From JAICJC01 sp963813245 (GTDB lineage Bacteria; Actinomycetota; Thermoleophilia; Gaiellales; JAICJC01), in contig CAWEYE010000008.1 of assembly GCA_963813245.1 (NCBI GenBank), forward strand, positions 186,001-250,000: a stretch of 64,000 bases of DNA, written 5' to 3'. Both the position numbers and the translations under genes were made by a program. The notes below the pieces were generated by a model. It searched no databases. It worked only from the letters and a program-made list of their open reading frames with translations, and was not told the origin of the DNA. Of the stretch, positions 60,958-64,000 are shown piece by piece (positions within the stretch are counted from its first letter, which is position 1; each line of letters starts with the position of its first letter).

Positions 60958-61545
60958 ATGTCCCGCGCATACCGCATCACCACGGACCGGCTCGTGATCC
61001 GCTGCTGGGATCCTGCCGACGCCGCGCTGCTCAAGGAGGCGGTCGACTCGAGCCTCGAGCACCTGCTCCCCTGGATGCCCTGGGCGGCGGCGGAGCCGAC
61101 CACGCTGGAGCAGAAGGCCGACCTCCTGGGCACCTTCGCCGAACAGTTCGCGCGCGGCGAGGACGCCATCTACGGCATCTTCGACGCGGCCGAGGAGCGC
61201 GTGGTGGGCGGCACCGGCTTCCACCCGCGCGTGGACGGCAAGGCGCGGGAGATCGGCTACTGGATCCGCGCAGACGCGATCGGCCGCGGCCTTGCGAGCG
61301 AGTCGACCGCCGCCCTCACCCGGGTCGGATTCGAGGTCGAGGATCTGCTGCGGCTCGAGATCCACTGCGATGAGGCGAACGTCCGCAGCGCCGCCGTCCC
61401 GCGCAAGCTCGGCTACACCCTGACCGACGACCGCGACGGCCAGGGCCACCTGGTGTTCCGCATCGAGCGGTCGCAGTACCCGGGCTCACCCAGCGCGGCG
61501 GCCACCCTGACTGTCCACGACGCGTCAGGAACCCGCCTGGCGTGA
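60958..61545 (+). CDS. GNAT family acetyltransferase (RimJ/RimL-like)
   Basis: 195 aa. It starts MSRAYRITTDRLVIRCWDPA, typical of the RimJ/L group, and has IGYWIRADAIGRGLASESTA as the acetyl-CoA loop and LRLEIHCDEANVRSAAVPRKLGY (GNAT motif B). It probably acetylates an N-terminal Ser/Ala or an antibiotic-like amine. Its TGA stop (61543-61545) is the first three bases of the 31-base palindrome that also ends truA. Confidence 0.9.
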   Translation: MSRAYRITTDRLVIRCWDPADAALLKEAVDSSLEHLLPWMPWAAAEPTTLEQKADLLGTFAEQFARGEDAIYGIFDAAEERVVGGTGFHPRVDGKAREIGYWIRADAIGRGLASESTAALTRVGFEVEDLLRLEIHCDEANVRSAAVPRKLGYTLTDDRDGQGHLVFRIERSQYPGSPSAAATLTVHDASGTRLA

Positions 61546-61573
61546 ATAACCGGTGCCTGGCACCGGTTATTCA
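61543..61573. repeat. 31-base perfect palindrome with GGTGCCTGGCACC core, shared stop site
   Basis: Left arm tgaataaccggtgcc (61543-61557), one central T, then the exact complement (61559-61573): 15 bp with no mismatch. TGA 61543-61545 is the GNAT stop, and TTA 61567-61569 is the TAA stop of truA on the minus strand. It is the most complete copy of the dispersed palindrome family and may end both transcripts. Confidence 0.95.
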
Positions 61574-62271
61574 TAGGCGACCGAGGTGAGGGTGAGGCCG
61601 TGCGGCGGGGCGGTGCGGCCGGCGGCCGAGCGGGGAGCGCCGAGCAGGAGCCGGGCGAGATCGTCCGGGTCGGGCCGCTGCAGCATCGTGCCGACGAGCA
61701 CGCGCACCATGTGCCGCAGGAGCGCATCCGCCGTCAGGTGGAACTCGAGCCGGGCGCCCGATCGGCGCCACTCGGCCGCGAGCACCGTGCGGCGGAAGAA
61801 CACGTGCTTGGTCTCGCTGGGGGTGAAGGCGCGGAAGTCGTGCTGTCCGACGATGGCCGCGGCGCAGGCCGCAAGCGCCGCCTCGTCGAGGGCGCGGCGA
61901 TGGTGCAGCTCGAACCGCGCGCGGAACGGGTCGGGGCGCTCGTCGGTGAGGATGCGGTAGACGTAGGAGCGGGCCTTCGCGTCGGCGCGCGCATCGAAGC
62001 TGTCGGCCACGCGCTCGACCTCGAGGAGGGCGATGTCGGCCGGCAGGCGGCGATTGACCGCCCGCAGCGACCGCATCCGCGGCGCGCGCAGCGAGACGAC
62101 GTTCGCGGCCGCATGGACGCCCGCGTCCGTCCTCCCGGCGACGGTCAGCGTGCTCGGGTCGACCGCGAGCGCCGCGGCCACGTCGACCACGACCGTGCGC
62201 AGGCCGGGCTGCATCGCCCAGCCGCGGAAGTCGGTGCCGTCGTAGGCGAGGGTCAGCCGGTAGGTCGGCAC
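61567..62271 (-). CDS. truA: tRNA pseudouridine synthase TruA
   Basis: 234 aa. The catalytic Asp lies in AGRTDAGVHA, the RTDAGVHA signature; YDGTDFRGWAMQPG and LRHMVRVLVGTMLQ are also typical. It makes pseudouridine at positions 38-40 in tRNA anticodon stems. GTG 62271 starts it (VPTYRLTLAYDGTDF). The C terminus ends V-A-Y-E, the Glu and the stop being within the palindromic repeat. It follows rplQ across the structured block at 62289-62491. Confidence 0.96.
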   Translation of the reverse strand: MPTYRLTLAYDGTDFRGWAMQPGLRTVVVDVAAALAVDPSTLTVAGRTDAGVHAAANVVSLRAPRMRSLRAVNRRLPADIALLEVERVADSFDARADAKARSYVYRILTDERPDPFRARFELHHRRALDEAALAACAAAIVGQHDFRAFTPSETKHVFFRRTVLAAEWRRSGARLEFHLTADALLRHMVRVLVGTMLQRPDPDDLARLLLGAPRSAAGRTAPPHGLTLTSVAYE

Positions 62272-62288
62272 GAGCGGCGGGGGCCGCT

Positions 62289-62491
62289 AGATGATTGATT
62301 CCACGCCGCCGTGATGTCCTGGGCGGCGAGAACCGAGCGGGGCAAGGACGCAGGGAGCGTTCATAGTGGTGGAACTATGGGCGCGACCGAGGACGCCGCC
62401 CCGCGACGGTTCGCAGCCGCAGCGCCACCACGCCACACCCAACGACCACCGACACACGTCCAGGCGCGCGGGGGCGTGGAATCAATCATCT
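62289..62491. ncRNA. Candidate structured RNA closed by a 17-bp inverted repeat
   Basis: The ends agatgattgattccacg (62289-62305) and cgtggaatcaatcatct (62475-62491) are exact complements, with looser pairing just outside (gcta against tagc). Inside: a hairpin closed by ccgcc...ggcgg near 62306-62326 with GTCCT (62316-62320) in its loop; a 12-bp helix aaccg-a-gcggggc (62331-62343) with gccccgc-ga-cggtt (62398-62411); and hairpin catag/ctatg (62362-62379). The GTCCT loop can pair with AGGAC at 62345-62349 as a pseudoknot. Purine-rich loops favour the + strand. No coding frame seen. The family is unknown to me; raiA-type RNAs would be one to test. Confidence 0.6.
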
Positions 62492-62492
62492 A

Positions 62493-62870
62493 CTAGCTAC
62501 GGCTCGGCTCGTGGTCGACCAGCTCGATGTAGGCCATCGGCGCGGCGTCGCCCATGCGCGGGCCGAGCTTGACGATGCGCGTATAGCCGCCCGGGCGCTC
62601 GGTGAAGCGCGGGGCGACCGTGTGGAAGAGGCTGTGGACGAAGTCCTTGCTGCGCAGGAACGCGACCGCCTGACGCTGCGCCGCCACGTCCATTGGATCC
62701 TTGCGCGCGAGCGTGATCAGCTTCTCCGCGATCGGGCGCAGCTCCTTGGCCTTCGCCTCGGTCGTGCGGATGCGGCCGTGCTCGAAGAGCGCGCCGCACA
62801 TGTTCGCGTAGAGCGCCTTGCGATGGGACGCGTCGCGGCCCAGCTTGCGGCCTTTGCGCCGGTGCCTCAC
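62493..62870 (-). CDS. rplQ: 50S ribosomal protein L17
   Basis: 125 aa. It starts (GTG) MRHRRKGRKLGRDASHRKAL, the invariant L17 N terminus, and has GRIRTTEAKAKELRPIAEKL and GYTRIVKLGPRMGDAAPMAYIELV. Part of the large ribosomal subunit near the tunnel exit. The GTG overlaps the rpoA stop as GTGA, keeping expression coupled to RNA polymerase alpha. Its stop is immediately next to the right arm of the structured block. Confidence 0.98.
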   Translation of the reverse strand: MRHRRKGRKLGRDASHRKALYANMCGALFEHGRIRTTEAKAKELRPIAEKLITLARKDPMDVAAQRQAVAFLRSKDFVHSLFHTVAPRFTERPGGYTRIVKLGPRMGDAAPMAYIELVDHEPSRS

Positions 62871-63814
62871 TCCGCTCCCTTCAGATTGAGGCCGTGCGCG
62901 GCGAGCGTCTCCTTGACCTCCTCGATCGACTTCTTGCCGAAGTTCGGGATCGCGGCCAGCTCGGCCTCGCTCTTGGAGATCAGGTCGCCGATCGTCTCGA
63001 TGCCGACCCGCTTCAGGCAGTTGTAGGAGCGCACGCCCAGCTCGAGCTCCTCGATGAGGATGTTCTCCATGCCGTGCGCGCTCGGCGCGGCGGCCTCGAC
63101 GGCGCCGCCGTCGGGGCGCAGAGCCAGGTCGGCGGCATCGATGTCGGTGAAGATCGACAGATACCGGATCAGGATCTCGGCAGCGTCCTTGACCGCGTCC
63201 TTCGGCGTCATCGAGCCGTTGGTGGTCACCTCGAGCTTGAGCTTGTCGAAGTCGGTGCGCTGGCCGACGCGGGCGGCGTCGACGTCGTAGTTCACGCGGC
63301 GCACGGGCGAGAAGATGGAGTCGACGGGGATCACGCCGATCGTCGTCTCGGGGCCCTTGTTGCCCTCGGCCGCCACGTATCCGCGCCCACGCGCGATCGT
63401 GAGCGTCATCTCGAACCGGGCCTTCTCGGCCAGGTGGCAGACGACCAGATCCGGGTTCAGGATCTCGAGATCCGCCGGCGCCTCGATGTCGGCGGCGGTC
63501 ACCGTGCCCGCGCCGTCCTTCTGCACCTGCACCTCGACCTCGCCCGACTCGCCGTGCAGGCGGCAGATGAGGCCCTTCAGGTTCAGGATGATGTCGGTCA
63601 CGTCCTCGCGCACACCGGGCACCGAGGTGAACTCGTGCGCCACGCCCTCGATCTTCACGGACGTGACAGCGGCGCCTTCCAGTGAGGACAAGAGCACACG
63701 CCGGAGGCTGTTGCCGAACGTGTAGCCGAACCCGCGGTCGAGCGGCTCGACCACGAAGGTGCCCAGCGTCTCGCCAATGTCCTCGGACGTGATCTTCGGG
63801 ATGATCTCAAGCAA
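62867..63814 (-). CDS. rpoA: DNA-directed RNA polymerase alpha subunit
   Basis: 315 aa. N-terminal dimerisation domain with LGTFVVEPLDRGFGYTFGNS and LRRVLLSSLEGAAVTSVKIE, VTDIILNLKGL; linker rich in Ala/Gly (PDGGAVEAAAPSAHGME); and C-terminal domain VRSYNCLKRVGIETIGDLIS with NFGKKSIEEVKETL (helix-hairpin-helix, DNA and activator contact). It starts at TTG 63814 with a GAGG ribosome site about 9 bases before. Located between rpsD and rplQ as usual. Confidence 0.98.
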   Translation of the reverse strand: MLEIIPKITSEDIGETLGTFVVEPLDRGFGYTFGNSLRRVLLSSLEGAAVTSVKIEGVAHEFTSVPGVREDVTDIILNLKGLICRLHGESGEVEVQVQKDGAGTVTAADIEAPADLEILNPDLVVCHLAEKARFEMTLTIARGRGYVAAEGNKGPETTIGVIPVDSIFSPVRRVNYDVDAARVGQRTDFDKLKLEVTTNGSMTPKDAVKDAAEILIRYLSIFTDIDAADLALRPDGGAVEAAAPSAHGMENILIEELELGVRSYNCLKRVGIETIGDLISKSEAELAAIPNFGKKSIEEVKETLAAHGLNLKGAE

Positions 63815-63844
63815 TTCGTCTCGCCTCTTCTCGCGTTCTCATAT

Positions 63845-63881
63845 GGGGACAGTCCCCAGGAAGGCGGGGACAGTCCCCGCC
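63845..63881. repeat. Two GGGGACAGTCCCC palindromes between rpsD and rpoA
   Basis: ggggacagtcccc at 63845-63857 and again at 63866-63878; the second extends to ggc...gcc (63863-63881). They fit the same 13-base consensus as the copies at 11.1, 30.1, 44.2 and 61.5 kb, but with an ACAGT centre. They lie in the 73-base rpsD-rpoA gap, so any terminator effect would tune rpoA expression. Confidence 0.85.
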
Positions 63882-63887
63882 TCGGAT

Positions 63888-64000
63888 TTACTTGGAGTAG
63901 AACTCCACGATCAGCTGCTCCTGCACCGGCGTGTCGATGTCGACACGGTCGGGGAGGCGGAGCACCGTCCCCGTCAGGTTGTCGTGATCGGCCTGCAGCC
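63888..64000 (-). CDS. rpsD: 30S ribosomal protein S4, C-terminal part
   Basis: Runs off the window end; the last 36 codons read LQADHDNLTGTVLRLPDRVD then IDTPVQEQLIVEFYSK, stop TAA (63888-63890). The L-P-x-R-x-D-I-D and L-I-V-E-F-Y-S-K ending is the S4 C terminus. S4 nucleates small-subunit assembly and precedes rpoA in this order in many actinobacteria. Confidence 0.97.
   Translation of the reverse strand, partial: LQADHDNLTGTVLRLPDRVDIDTPVQEQLIVEFYSK

Overview
This is a 64 kb piece of a very GC-rich bacterial chromosome. GTG and TTG starts are common, and many neighbouring genes overlap by 4 bases (ATGA or GTGA). Gene content and the rpsD-rpoA-rplQ-truA order point to an actinobacterium. 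A deep-branching, Thermoleophilia-like lineage (Gaiellales/Solirubrobacterales) is my inference from the protein flavour and was not tested. There is no prophage, transposase, CRISPR array or biosynthetic cluster. The window is a densely packed metabolic and housekeeping region on both strands, and no gap exceeds 300 bases.

Layout. 1-9 kb: a lipid-kinase tail, small hypothetical proteins, a thioesterase, an Asp-box lipoprotein, two paralogous GAF-GAF-GGDEF diguanylate cyclases, an acyl-CoA dehydrogenase and an alpha/beta hydrolase. 9-18 kb: nitrilase, CtaG, ClpS, a fused hydantoinase A/B protein, a C45 (penicillin acyltransferase-like) hydrolase, an amidase and an amine/amino-acid oxidase; together these suggest use of amides, lactams or cyclic imides. 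18-24 kb: a BolA/CGFS-glutaredoxin pair, a YugP-type zinc peptidase, a diheme cytochrome c, DsrE, a LigC-type DNA ligase, a cytochrome b and ApbE. 24-29 kb: a YitJ-type homocysteine methyltransferase/MTHFR, divergent from a thiamine-precursor ABC transporter that carries two nearly identical TPP riboswitches. 29-39 kb: cell-wall, phosphatase and membrane proteins, a phosphoketolase-acetate kinase operon and a DoxX-Rieske fusion. 39-50 kb: a PAS-PAS histidine kinase, extradiol dioxygenase, PLP decarboxylase, histidine phosphatase, and an operon of small TM protein, ApbE, ferric-reductase-like protein and Zwf. 50-54 kb: a cupin/TetR pair in which both genes carry a one-base frameshift, a K+ channel, tRNA-Pro(CGG), a Nif3 protein, and a promoter-leader-terminator unit ahead of a 53-aa HTH-like protein. 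54-64 kb: DacB, LigA, HAD phosphatase, cupredoxin, APC permease, SurE and the TruA/L17/RpoA/S4 block.

Two non-coding signals stand out. (1) Ten copies, at five loci, of 13-bp odd palindromes that all fit GG-K-G-N-C-N-G-N-C-M-CC. They often sit inside longer dyads beginning TGAATA or TGCATA, lie mainly between convergent genes, and in several cases supply the stop codons of the flanking genes. (2) A 203-nt block between truA and rplQ closed by a 17-bp perfect inverted repeat, with a second long helix, hairpins and a possible loop pseudoknot inside; it looks like a structured RNA.

Metabolically the window suggests an aerobic heterotroph: acyl-CoA and amide catabolism, phosphoketolase plus G6PDH sugar metabolism, uptake of a thiamine pyrimidine precursor, and c-di-GMP signalling.
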